Part shown: piece after piece, positions 25,807 through 33,089 of the stretch | Layout: each line of letters starts with the position of its first letter | How positions within the stretch are numbered: the first letter of the stretch is position 1 | The notes under the pieces: generated by a model | Database searches by the model: none | What the model was told of the DNA's origin: nothing | Seen by the model: only the letters and a program-made list of their open reading frames with translations | Position numbers and translations under genes: made by a program | From: Fen-183 sp036504335 | GTDB lineage: Bacteria > Acidobacteriota > Thermoanaerobaculia > UBA5066 | Assembly: GCA_036504335.1 (NCBI GenBank) | Contig: DASXVJ010000022.1 | Span: forward strand, 1 to 64,000 | Length of the DNA: 64,000 nucleotides | Reading direction: 5' to 3'

Positions 25807-27228
25807 ATGCAAGTTCCTTTCCGCGGCCCCGCCGCCCTCGCGCTCGGCCTGACTCTCAGCTTCCCGCTCGCGGCCGCCCCGATCGGGACGGATGCGTATC
25901 TCGACGCCAGCGCGGCGCGCTGGGAGGCCGTGTCCCGAAAGATCTGGGAGTACGCCGAGACGGCGCTCGCCGAGACGAAATCCGCGGCCCTGCTCGAAGA
26001 GGTCCTCGAGAAGGAGGGCTTCGCCGTGACGCGGGGCGTGGCGGGGATGCCGACCGCGTTCGTCGCGACCGTGGGGTCGGGAACCCCCGTCGTCGCGATC
26101 CTCGCCGAATACGACGCGCTGCCGGGCCTCTCGCAGAAAGCCGGCGAGGCGAAGAAGTCGCCCGCCGCAGCCGGCGCGCCGGGCCAGGGGTGCGGGCACA
26201 ATCTCCTCGGGACCGCCGCCGTCGCCGCCGCCGTCGCCGCGAACCGCGAGCGGATCGCGCAGAAGCTCCCGGGCACGATTCGCGTCTACGGAACGCCCGC
26301 CGAGGAGCAGATCCTCGGCAAGACGTTCATGCTGCGGGACGGCGCGTTCGCCGGGACGGACGTCGTCCTCTCCTGGCACCCCGAGGCCGAGAGCTACCTC
26401 ATCACCGGCGGCCGCCTCGCGATCACCGCCGTCGACGTCGAGTTCTTCGGAAAGACGGCCCACGCCGCGGCGAATCCCTGGATGGGCCGCAGCTCGCTGG
26501 ACGCCCTCGAGGTCTTCGAGCACGCGATGTCGCTCATGCGCGAGCACGTCCTCCCCACGGCGCGTCTCCACCGCGTCGTCAAGGACGGCGGCCTCGCCGC
26601 GAACATCATCCCGGACTACGCGCGCGTGCAGTGGTTCGTCCGCGACACGAACGGCGAGCGGGTGAGCGAGATGGTCGGGCGCCTGAGGAAGGCCGCCGAC
26701 GGCGCCGGCCTCGCGACCGAGACGGCCGCGAAAGTCACGATCCTCGCGTCGACGCGCGAGCCGCTCACCAACGAGACGCTCTCGAAGCTGGTCCAGAAGC
26801 AGCTCGAACGCGTCGGCGCGCCGAAGTGGGACGCGTCCGACGAGACGCTCGCGAAGGCGATCCAGAAGGAAGTCGGCATCCCCGAGAAGGGGCTCTCCCG
26901 CGAGGTGCTCACGCTCGCGAAGGGGCGCGGCGTGAGCGCCTCTTCGGACATCGGCGAGGTGAGCGCCGCGTACCCGCTCGTCGAGCTCGGCGTCCAGACC
27001 GCCCCGACCGGCGCGCCGTGGCACCACTGGGACGTGGCGTCCTGCGCCGCGAGCCCGATGGGCGTCAAGGGGATGCTCGTCGCCGCGAAAGTCCTCGGAG
27101 CGTCGACGGTGGATCTCCTCAAGGATCCCGCCGCCGTCGCGGCCGCGAAAGCCGAGTTCGCGAAGACGACGGCCGGAAAGCCCTACGTCACCCCGCTCGC
27201 GCCGGACGCGAAGCCGAAGGTCTACTGA
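25807..27228 (+). CDS. Secreted M20-family amidohydrolase (AbgB-like)
   Basis: 473 residues. A signal peptide (about 1-24) precedes an M20D metallopeptidase. Metal-site motifs visible are GQGCGHNLLG, GTPAEEQILGKT, SWHPEAES, and HHWDVAS near the C-terminus; the lid/dimerisation domain lies in between (FFGKTAHAAANPWMGRSSLDA). It is closest to p-aminobenzoyl-glutamate hydrolase subunit B-like proteins, so it probably cleaves an N-acyl or N-aryl amino acid amide in the periplasm. GGAGG is well placed before ATG 25807. It is the last normal-composition gene before the low-GC island. Confidence 0.85.
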   Translation: MQVPFRGPAALALGLTLSFPLAAAPIGTDAYLDASAARWEAVSRKIWEYAETALAETKSAALLEEVLEKEGFAVTRGVAGMPTAFVATVGSGTPVVAILAEYDALPGLSQKAGEAKKSPAAAGAPGQGCGHNLLGTAAVAAAVAANRERIAQKLPGTIRVYGTPAEEQILGKTFMLRDGAFAGTDVVLSWHPEAESYLITGGRLAITAVDVEFFGKTAHAAANPWMGRSSLDALEVFEHAMSLMREHVLPTARLHRVVKDGGLAANIIPDYARVQWFVRDTNGERVSEMVGRLRKAADGAGLATETAAKVTILASTREPLTNETLSKLVQKQLERVGAPKWDASDETLAKAIQKEVGIPEKGLSREVLTLAKGRGVSASSDIGEVSAAYPLVELGVQTAPTGAPWHHWDVASCAASPMGVKGMLVAAKVLGASTVDLLKDPAAVAAAKAEFAKTTAGKPYVTPLAPDAKPKVY

Positions 27229-27256
27229 CTGGCATACTCTTGATCGGACGGCAGCC

Positions 27257-28378
27257 ATGAAACCCTCGCTTGCGGTCTCGATTGCAGACAGTTGGCTCGA
27301 CGCACGCCGGTCGATCGCGGAAATCGTCGAGACCTTGCCAGTGGAGCCTCTGCCCCAGAAGCTGCTGGCGCACTTCACGGTAATCAACTACCGAACTGAG
27401 ATCGCACCGCTTTTCGATCACTTCAAGCGCCCTTGGGGTGCCGTCACGGAACGCCAGCGCTCCGAGAAGGGTGTTCTCTACAACCTGGAGTTCGAGGGCG
27501 TCGATGACAAGCGACGCTCGATGCCCATGCGCCTATGGCTTTTGCCTGAGGCCACCGTAGCCGTACTCATTACCGTCTGCTCAAACCGCGACTGGCGGCA
27601 AGGCGTCAAACGGCTATTGGATGCCCTCTATCCAAAGGTCTATTCGCCGTTCCTATCCCAGGTGGCCCTGCGGACACTCTTTGACGGTATGGGAAGCGCA
27701 CTTAAGCCACATCTCTCGATGCGGCTCACTCGGGTCTCAAGTGTGCGGCGGCTTCTTCAAACGCGATCCAGAAAGCGCTTTGAATCGGAAGTGACTTGGA
27801 CCGACATAGACGTGAAGTCTGCCTTCGAAGCAGCGCTTGAAGAAAAGAGCTTCTTCAAGAATCTCGCCTTTGAAGTTTGTGAGCCCGATGAGCGAGCCGA
27901 CGTTGTGCGTTCCGAGGGCACAGCCGGTGTCGCATCTCGGGACGCGCACTTCGCCGTGAACAAGAATGTTCGCTGGCTTTACCGATCAGCCGTAGCGCCC
28001 CTGCTGGATGAGGCCCGTGATCGGTCGGTATTCCTGCGGGGGCGGGGGCGTGCCGATTCCCCAAGACCTGATGGCGTGCGGGCGATTGCCGCGCGCTTCA
28101 CGGGGAACTTTCGTGTAACAACTGAAGAACTGCCGCAACTCACCGCCATCCTCCGTCGCTATCCAGATGCTTCTGTGTCAATACTGCATGCGAATCCCTA
28201 TCTTGATGCGTCCGTTGTCGATATGCGAGACGGCTCCAGCATCGAGTTGCTTCTCGCTTCTGAGAATCAGATGTTGCTGTTGCCAGGGCTCCGTGCCACC
28301 GAGAGCGCACTGAATCGTATCTGTCGCTTCCTCTACGAACAGGTCGGCGAAGCGCACTTCGCCGACGCAAGATCCTAG
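27257..28378 (+). CDS. Unknown protein, first gene of low-GC island
   Basis: 373 residues; not recognised. It is a soluble, mixed alpha/beta protein by composition with no signal peptide or membrane segment. Recognisable stretches are SIAEIVETLPVEPLPQKLLAHF at the N-terminus, a basic segment (RLLQTRSRKRFESEVTW) mid-protein, and a C-terminal half ending LPGLRATESALNRICRFLYEQVG. No nuclease, kinase or nucleotide-binding motif is visible. ATG 27257 follows a CATACT box by about 21 bases, with only a weak GGACGG upstream. The downstream nuclease-like gene starts 2 bases after its stop, so the two proteins are probably made together. It could be a sensor, targeting subunit or immunity partner; that is inference. 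Confidence 0.7.
   Translation: MKPSLAVSIADSWLDARRSIAEIVETLPVEPLPQKLLAHFTVINYRTEIAPLFDHFKRPWGAVTERQRSEKGVLYNLEFEGVDDKRRSMPMRLWLLPEATVAVLITVCSNRDWRQGVKRLLDALYPKVYSPFLSQVALRTLFDGMGSALKPHLSMRLTRVSSVRRLLQTRSRKRFESEVTWTDIDVKSAFEAALEEKSFFKNLAFEVCEPDERADVVRSEGTAGVASRDAHFAVNKNVRWLYRSAVAPLLDEARDRSVFLRGRGRADSPRPDGVRAIAARFTGNFRVTTEELPQLTAILRRYPDASVSILHANPYLDASVVDMRDGSSIELLLASENQMLLLPGLRATESALNRICRFLYEQVGEAHFADARS
27836..27859 (+). repeat. Perfect 9-bp inverted repeat in the island's first gene
   Basis: CTTGAAGAA (27836-27844) and TTCTTCAAG (27851-27859) surround AAGAGC. It lies in coding sequence for an EEK/FFK segment, which by itself favours such a repeat, so significance is low. Confidence 0.4.
28344..28365 (+). 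promoter_or_regulatory. Strong hairpin just before the nuclease start codon
   Basis: TCGGCGAAG (28344-28352) pairs perfectly with CTTCGCCGA (28357-28365) over a CGCA loop. It ends 15 bases before the ATG of the nuclease-like gene, at the very end of the first gene. It could hold translation of the second gene down unless ribosomes arrive from the first. Confidence 0.45.
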
Positions 28379-28380
28379 GC

Positions 28381-29484
28381 ATGCCCTCGCGCGCCGAGTT
28401 ATTCAAGGAAATTGACAGCTACCGCGATACTGTCTATTTCCTCACAGCTTTGATACACGAGTTGTCGTGGGACGAAACTCAGAAGAAGAAAACCTCGGGC
28501 CTGAGTAACGAACACGGCGCAGAGCAGATCTATGGCGGCGGCTCGGTCACGCCCGACCTTGCATTACTGAAGTGCCCCGAATGGGGTGTACTCGGCGAAG
28601 CAAAGACCTCGTTCTCTAAGTCCAACGCCGGTAGGGACAAAATCCGAGATCAGCTTCTCAAGTACGACGCAGTAGCTACGCGCTGGTTAGGAGACGACAA
28701 GCGTCCCGCTCGCGTCAAGGAAGCGGCCTGCGTTCTGTTGACCCACATGAGCCGCAAGGTGGAAGCCGCAGACTACTTGGATGCAGAGCGAACAGCCGGG
28801 CGCTTCCAACCGGTAAGGCCGTTTGCAATCGTGGCTGCCGCGCGCATCCCTCAAGTGGACGTCTTCATACACCTAGAGAAGTCGTACGGCAGTCTGGTTC
28901 CAAGAATTAAGGACGAGAAACTCAGGAAGACCGTGCAGGTCAAGCTTGAGCAGCTGCGCGTTAGTCACGATCCGGTTCACTTCTACGATTCGTCCCCACC
29001 CATGCCCTGGCTACTGACTGTCCTGTGGGATGAACTGCTGCCATCCCTGATTCCAGAAAACGAGTTCGGCGAACGGAAGAGAGAGCTGGCGGTCCAGAAG
29101 CAGGCCGGATACCTAGGTATTGAGCTTTCCGTCGATGACGCGGCGGCGAAGCTCAGAGACAGATTCAGCATGCGCCTGCTGAATCCGAATCTTCCCGAGT
29201 CTCCGCGACTAAAGGAAGTTGAAGCCGCATTCCAGCTGCTTGTTACCTGGGGTCTAGCGAAGAAGCTCGAGGGGCGTGAGTTTGGGATCGGCTATAAGAA
29301 GCTACGGAATGGCAGCCTTGACTACTTCCTTAAGAAGCTCTCTTCGGATAAAGAAGAGCCGAGGCTGAAGACGAAGGACAAGAAGCAGATCCCACTCTTT
29401 CCCGAACCTGACTCCTCGATCGATATCGATCCGAAGGAATCGGCCAAGCCCGCTAAGGCCCTCAAGCCTCGCAGTAAGAACTAG
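28381..29484 (+). CDS. PD-(D/E)XK nuclease-like protein, second gene of low-GC island
   Basis: 367 residues. The N-terminal domain carries a nearly ideal PD-(D/E)XK signature: Glu48 (HGAEQIYGG), Asp59 (VTPDLALL), Glu73-x-Lys75 (LGEAKTSF), then Gln91-xxx-Tyr95 (DQLLKYD), the arrangement seen in RecB/Cas4-type and restriction nucleases. The C-terminal part (about 220-320) is helical and may bind DNA or a partner. A Lys/Pro-rich tail contains QIPLF (336-340), which fits the QxxLF sliding-clamp-binding pattern. It is likely a DNA nuclease, probably an effector in a defence or mobile-element module. It starts 2 bases after the first gene. The family is not recognised. Confidence 0.72.
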   Translation: MPSRAELFKEIDSYRDTVYFLTALIHELSWDETQKKKTSGLSNEHGAEQIYGGGSVTPDLALLKCPEWGVLGEAKTSFSKSNAGRDKIRDQLLKYDAVATRWLGDDKRPARVKEAACVLLTHMSRKVEAADYLDAERTAGRFQPVRPFAIVAAARIPQVDVFIHLEKSYGSLVPRIKDEKLRKTVQVKLEQLRVSHDPVHFYDSSPPMPWLLTVLWDELLPSLIPENEFGERKRELAVQKQAGYLGIELSVDDAAAKLRDRFSMRLLNPNLPESPRLKEVEAAFQLLVTWGLAKKLEGREFGIGYKKLRNGSLDYFLKKLSSDKEEPRLKTKDKKQIPLFPEPDSSIDIDPKESAKPAKALKPRSKN

Positions 29485-29503
29485 CGCGCGTCGAAGGCCC
29501 GGC

Positions 29504-30514
29504 TCAGGCCGCGACTCTCGCCGCGTGCGTCTCGAAGAACTCCTCGACGGCGTCGAGGAACGCCTGCGGCCCGTCGAGGCTCGCGATGCGGCGGCGCAGC
29601 TCCGAGCCGTTCGGCAGGCCGTGCGTGTACCAGGACGTGAACGTGCGGAGCTTCGACATCATGGCCTTCGGCGCGTCGGACTGGTCCTTCTGGATGAGGC
29701 GGAAGTGCTCGAGGATGACCTCGCGCCGCTCGGCGAGCGTGGCCTCGCGCCACGGCCGGCCGAGGAGGAGCTCGGCGGCCTGCTTGAAGATCCACGGGTT
29801 CTTCATCGTCGCGCGGCCGCACATCACGGCGTCGCAGCCCGTCTGCCGGAACATCGCGAGGACGTCGTCGGCCGAGTTCACGTCGCCGTTCCCGACGACG
29901 GGGATCGAGACCGCCTCCTTGAGGCGCGCGATCTTCGACCAGTCCGCGCGGCCCGTGTACATCTGTTTCGCCGTCCTTGCGTGGAGCGCGACGGCGGCGA
30001 CGCCCTCGCCCTCGCAGATGCGCGCGAGCTCGAGGTAGTTCTCCGTCTGGTCGTTGATCCCGAGCCGGAACTTCACCGTGAGCGGCGTCGTCGGGAGCGC
30101 CTTCCGGCAAGCCGCGATGATCGCGCGCGCCTTGCCGAGGTCGCGCATGAGGCCGGCCCCGGAGCAGCCCTTGAGGATCTTGTTCGCGGGGCAGCCCATG
30201 TTGATGTCGCAGACGTCGACCTGCATCTCCTCGACGCGGGCCGCGGCGACCGCCATCCGCTCGGCGTCGGCGCCGTAGATCTGTACGGAGAGCGGCCGCT
30301 CGGCCGGGTCCCAGCGGAGGAGGCGCTCCGTCCGCTTGTTGCCGCGCGTGAGCCCCTCGGAGGACACGAACTCCATCGTGACGAGGCCCACCCCTCCGAT
30401 CCGGCGCAGGAGCAGCCGGTACGTCATGTCCGTGATCCCCGCCATGGGCGCGAGGACGAGGGGGGGGTCGACGGCGCAGGGACGCGTCCCCGCGCCGCCG
30501 TACACGAGGCTCAT
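29504..30514 (-). CDS. dusB: tRNA-dihydrouridine synthase, DusB type
   Basis: 336 residues. It has the flavin TIM-barrel with LAPMAGITDMTYR, the catalytic cysteine in NMGCPANKILKGCSGAGLM (Cys108), VKFRLGIND, ALHARTAKQMYTG and VVGNGDVNSADD, then the helical RNA-binding C-terminal domain. It reduces uridines in tRNA using NADPH and FMN. The long N-terminal Gly-rich start and the NKILKGCSGAGL sequence favour DusB over DusA or DusC. ATG 30514 is placed by a TAAAAT box 7 bases upstream. It marks the right border of the low-GC island. Confidence 0.94.
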   Translation of the reverse strand: MSLVYGGAGTRPCAVDPPLVLAPMAGITDMTYRLLLRRIGGVGLVTMEFVSSEGLTRGNKRTERLLRWDPAERPLSVQIYGADAERMAVAAARVEEMQVDVCDINMGCPANKILKGCSGAGLMRDLGKARAIIAACRKALPTTPLTVKFRLGINDQTENYLELARICEGEGVAAVALHARTAKQMYTGRADWSKIARLKEAVSIPVVGNGDVNSADDVLAMFRQTGCDAVMCGRATMKNPWIFKQAAELLLGRPWREATLAERREVILEHFRLIQKDQSDAPKAMMSKLRTFTSWYTHGLPNGSELRRRIASLDGPQAFLDAVEEFFETHAARVAA

Positions 30515-30521
30515 CCGGGGG

Positions 30522-30527
30522 ATTTTA
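30522..30527 (-). promoter_or_regulatory. -10 box of leaderless promoter (TAAAAT)
   Basis: TAAAAT lies 7 bases before the ATG of dusB. It is one of the clearest examples of the start-proximal -10 pattern. Confidence 0.6.
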
Positions 30528-31379
30528 CTGGCCCGCGGCCTTCCCCTGCGGCGCCGCGGCGGGCGCGGCGGCGTTGCCCGGGGCCTCGAGATCGAAGGAG
30601 CCCTGCACGAGCGTGAACGCGCCGGGCACGATCTTGTCGTCCTTCGTGATCCCGACGACGTACGCGTGCTTGCCGGGGGCGACGTTCTCGAGCCACACGG
30701 CTTCTTCCTTCGCGAGCGTGACTTCCTTTTCCGTGTCGACCTTGTAACGCACGCGGCAGCTGTCCGGGATCGCGCTCTTTTCGGCGATCGGGCAACCCGT
30801 GACGAGGAAGTCGAGAAGCACGCGGCCCGTCTCGCCCTTCACCTTGCCGCGCGGCGAGACGACCGTGAGGATCGGCCCGCCGGGCTCGTTCACGTTCTTG
30901 CCGTCCTTCTCGCCGACGTGGAACGTGACGGACGCGAAGGCGGCGTCGCCCTTGATGGACTCGCCCCACGGGCGCATCGGGAACGCGCGGAGTGTGTGCG
31001 TGCCCTTCGGAATCTTCTTGAACACCCAGGGCTTGGTCACGTCGGTATAGGCGAAGACCGTCGCGAAGTTGTCCAGCATGAGGGCGACGTACTGGCCCTG
31101 CTTCGTCGCCGGATCCTGGAACGTCTCGTACCCCATGAGCTCGAGCTTCACCTCGACGGGCCCGCCCGTGGCGGCGGGCTGGCCGGCCGCGGCGGGCGGG
31201 ATCGCGATGACCTCGTCCGGCTTCGGGGACGTGATCTTGAGCGTGACCGGGCCCGAGGGACCGCGTCCGTCGGGGACTCCGGCGATCGGCGACTTCGGGT
31301 CCTTCGGCGTCTGGCCGGACGCCGGCACTGAGAGCGCCATGAGGGCGAGAGCGGCCGCGAGGTTTCGGGCGAGCTGCAT
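30525..31379 (-). CDS. Secreted protein of unknown function
   Basis: 284 residues. A signal peptide (AALALMALSVPASGQ) is followed by two beta-sandwich-like domains (roughly 45-165 and 165-260) with GTHTLRAFPMRPWGES and, later, DFLVTGCPIAEKSAIPDSCRVRY with a likely disulfide pair. The tail is Ala/Pro-rich. No known family is recognised. ATG 31379 has AGAGGAG 8 bases upstream, so this gene uses a Shine-Dalgarno leader. Its stop is 10 bases before the dusB start, and its 3' end overlaps the dusB -10 box. Confidence 0.6.
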   Translation of the reverse strand: MQLARNLAAALALMALSVPASGQTPKDPKSPIAGVPDGRGPSGPVTLKITSPKPDEVIAIPPAAAGQPAATGGPVEVKLELMGYETFQDPATKQGQYVALMLDNFATVFAYTDVTKPWVFKKIPKGTHTLRAFPMRPWGESIKGDAAFASVTFHVGEKDGKNVNEPGGPILTVVSPRGKVKGETGRVLLDFLVTGCPIAEKSAIPDSCRVRYKVDTEKEVTLAKEEAVWLENVAPGKHAYVVGITKDDKIVPGAFTLVQGSFDLEAPGNAAAPAAAPQGKAAGQ

Positions 31380-31453
31380 CGGGAACACTCCTCTGGAGGA
31401 TCCTCCGGGGCGCCGGAGGGCGCGGAGCATAGCAGCGACGCTGAGCCCGTGTC

Positions 31454-32092
31454 TCAGGAAGGCGGCGTGAAGAGCTTCGGCGGAGCCCCGACGCGCACGT
31501 CTGTGAGGTTGATCACGAACTTCGTCCCCTTGCCGCCCGGCGACGGGAGCTCCCGCTCCCACCGGACGACGAGGCCGTCCAGGTCGTTCGCGGCCCAGTA
31601 CGTCGTCGTCGGCGAGTTCAGCGCAGACGGGTCGTCGTCGAAACGCCAGATCGCGCACACGTGGCCGGCGAACACCTCGTCGCCCTCGCGGTGGTAGAGG
31701 GTGAGGTTCCGGCGGGCCGCTTCCTTCTTCTCGTCGAAGCCGGTCGCGAGGGGGATGCCGGCGGGCATCTCCTTCTCCGCCTCGGAGAACTCCACGGGCG
31801 ACGCGCTCTTCCCGCCCGCGGCGACGCGCCACGCCTTCTTCGCCTCCGTGTCGAGGATCAGCGCGGGTCCGTCGCCGAGGCCCTTGCGCCTCAGGCCCCC
31901 GCGCACGGCGATCTCGTACGAAGCCGTCTCGAGCCCGTCCGTCTTGAACGTGACGCGGGCGCGGTAGCCGTGGGTCGCGGCGCGCGGAGGACCGGGGAGG
32001 GGATCGGACGAGCAGCCGGCGAGCACGGCGAGCACGGTGAGAATCGCCACGGCGCAGCAGGCGGCGAGGAGCGCGGAAACGGAACGTCTCAT
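31454..32092 (-). CDS. Lipoprotein of unknown function
   Basis: 212 residues. The lipoprotein signal ends at LAGC (Cys27), and a short Ser/Pro linker follows. The body is beta-rich (YRARVTFKTDGLETASYEIAV, KAWRVAAGGKSASPVEFSEAEKEMP, FAGHVCAIWRFDDDPSAL), with an outline similar to the periplasmic beta-clam lipoproteins that carry hydrophobic cargo. No specific family is recognised. ATG 32092 overlaps the stop of the upstream toroid-type gene in ATGA, so the two are co-translated. Confidence 0.6.
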   Translation of the reverse strand: MRRSVSALLAACCAVAILTVLAVLAGCSSDPLPGPPRAATHGYRARVTFKTDGLETASYEIAVRGGLRRKGLGDGPALILDTEAKKAWRVAAGGKSASPVEFSEAEKEMPAGIPLATGFDEKKEAARRNLTLYHREGDEVFAGHVCAIWRFDDDPSALNSPTTTYWAANDLDGLVVRWERELPSPGGKGTKFVINLTDVRVGAPPKLFTPPS

Positions 32093-33066
32093 TTCGACGT
32101 GGCCCTCCGGGCGGGAGCCGTGCTGGGGACGGCGAGAGAGCGAAAGTGCTGGAGGATCGTGAGCGCGCGCAGCGTGACCCAGCGCGACGGGTCGCCCGTG
32201 CGCTCGGGAGCCAGCGGCAGCCGTTCGGGCCGCGGGCGTTCGAGCTTCCAGCGCGCGCGGTGGTCCGCCTGGGAGGCCAGTTCCGCGAGGGCGCGCGTGA
32301 CGTTCGGCTCGACGGGCCGTCCCGCGGGGCGCACGGCTTTCAGGGCGGCGAGCATCTCGAAGAGGTCCGTCTCCTCGGCGCACGGGTAGCCCGCCTTCAG
32401 GATCTCGGGCGTCGCGCCCGCGGCGAGCGCGGCGGGAATCTCCACCTCGACGAGCCGCGTCTCGAGGAACGCGATGGCGCCCCTGATCGCATCCGTCCGC
32501 GCCTTCTCGGGCAGCTCTCCGAGGAGGAGAAGGTCCTTCACGGTGCGGCCCTTGCCGGCCCGGGAGCGCCGGGCGATCTCCTCGGCTCCGCCCACGACGC
32601 GAGGGTCGCCGCCGCGGCCGGTCCGCGCCAGGACGCGGAGCGCCGCCGAGAACAGCGGGACGTCGAGGTCGCCGGTCCTGCCGCCGCGCTCGATCTCGAC
32701 GAAGGCCTTCTCCCACCGCGCGAGGAGGACGTCGGCCGCGTGCTTGAGCGCGGGCTGCGCCTCGTCCACGCCGAACTCCGTGAGAAACAGCGCGAGCCAC
32801 ATCCCGCCGTCGTACCGCCGCTCGAGCGGGACCTGCGGCGCCGGCACGAGGCGCGCGCGGACGAGCGCGAGGAGATCGCGCAGGAACGGGTCACGGACGA
32901 CCGCCTGCCGGGCGCGCCGGAGGTCGGGATCCTTGGGCGGGCGCCCGAGCAGGTCGCGCAGCGCGACGGCCCTGACGCCCGGGTTCTCGCGCGAGACGAG
33001 CCAGTCGATCGTCGCGAGCGGGACCGGGAACGGACCCTCGGCGGGAGGACGCGGAGCGCGGGGCAT
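32089..33066 (-). CDS. Alpha-alpha toroid (squalene-cyclase/HEAT-like) protein
   Basis: 325 residues, almost all helical. The N-terminal line IDWLVSRENPGVRAVALRDLLGRPPKDPDLRRAR and the GGRTGDLDVPLFSAALRVLARTG stretch are typical of uncharacterised proteins that share the squalene-cyclase/prenyltransferase-like helical barrel. The DxDD or QW catalytic motifs of cyclases are not seen, so no enzymatic function is claimed. ATG 33066 is set by a TATCCT box 8 bases upstream. It shares a 23-bp bidirectional promoter with the glycerophosphodiesterase gene and is coupled to the following lipoprotein. Confidence 0.6.
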   Translation of the reverse strand: MPRAPRPPAEGPFPVPLATIDWLVSRENPGVRAVALRDLLGRPPKDPDLRRARQAVVRDPFLRDLLALVRARLVPAPQVPLERRYDGGMWLALFLTEFGVDEAQPALKHAADVLLARWEKAFVEIERGGRTGDLDVPLFSAALRVLARTGRGGDPRVVGGAEEIARRSRAGKGRTVKDLLLLGELPEKARTDAIRGAIAFLETRLVEVEIPAALAAGATPEILKAGYPCAEETDLFEMLAALKAVRPAGRPVEPNVTRALAELASQADHRARWKLERPRPERLPLAPERTGDPSRWVTLRALTILQHFRSLAVPSTAPARRATSK

Positions 33067-33074
33067 GGGAGGCG

Positions 33075-33080
33075 AGGATA
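33075..33080 (-). promoter_or_regulatory. -10 box of leaderless promoter (TATCCT), overlapping a divergent one
   Basis: TATCCT lies 8 bases before the ATG at 33066. It overlaps the GATAAT box (33077-33082) of the opposite promoter by 4 bases. Confidence 0.5.
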
Positions 33081-33082
33081 AT
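33077..33082 (+). promoter_or_regulatory. -10 box of leaderless promoter (GATAAT), overlapping a divergent one
   Basis: GATAAT lies 7 bases before the ATG at 33090. Only 23 bases separate the two divergent start codons. Confidence 0.6.
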
Positions 33083-33089
33083 CCCTCCG

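Larger units (their letters stand above)
27229..29503. other. Low-GC two-gene island (probable horizontal acquisition)
   Basis: Hand counts of single 60-base lines give 31/60 G+C at 27601 and 30/60 at 28441, against 50/60 at 26161 just outside. Codons such as TTG, CTA, ATA and AGA are common inside and rare outside. The island sits exactly between two convergent resident genes (M20 peptidase and dusB), disrupts neither, and carries two tandem genes. I see no recombinase, no flanking direct repeat and no tRNA at the junctions. Confidence 0.8.

Noticed and set aside
28140..28406. 88-residue minus-strand frame in the low-GC island
   Set aside because: It has no start signal, is antisense to two better genes, and shows no motif.
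27200..29520. Direct repeats or att sites flanking the island
   Set aside because: I compared about 30 bases at each junction and saw no repeat, so the insertion mechanism is unknown.
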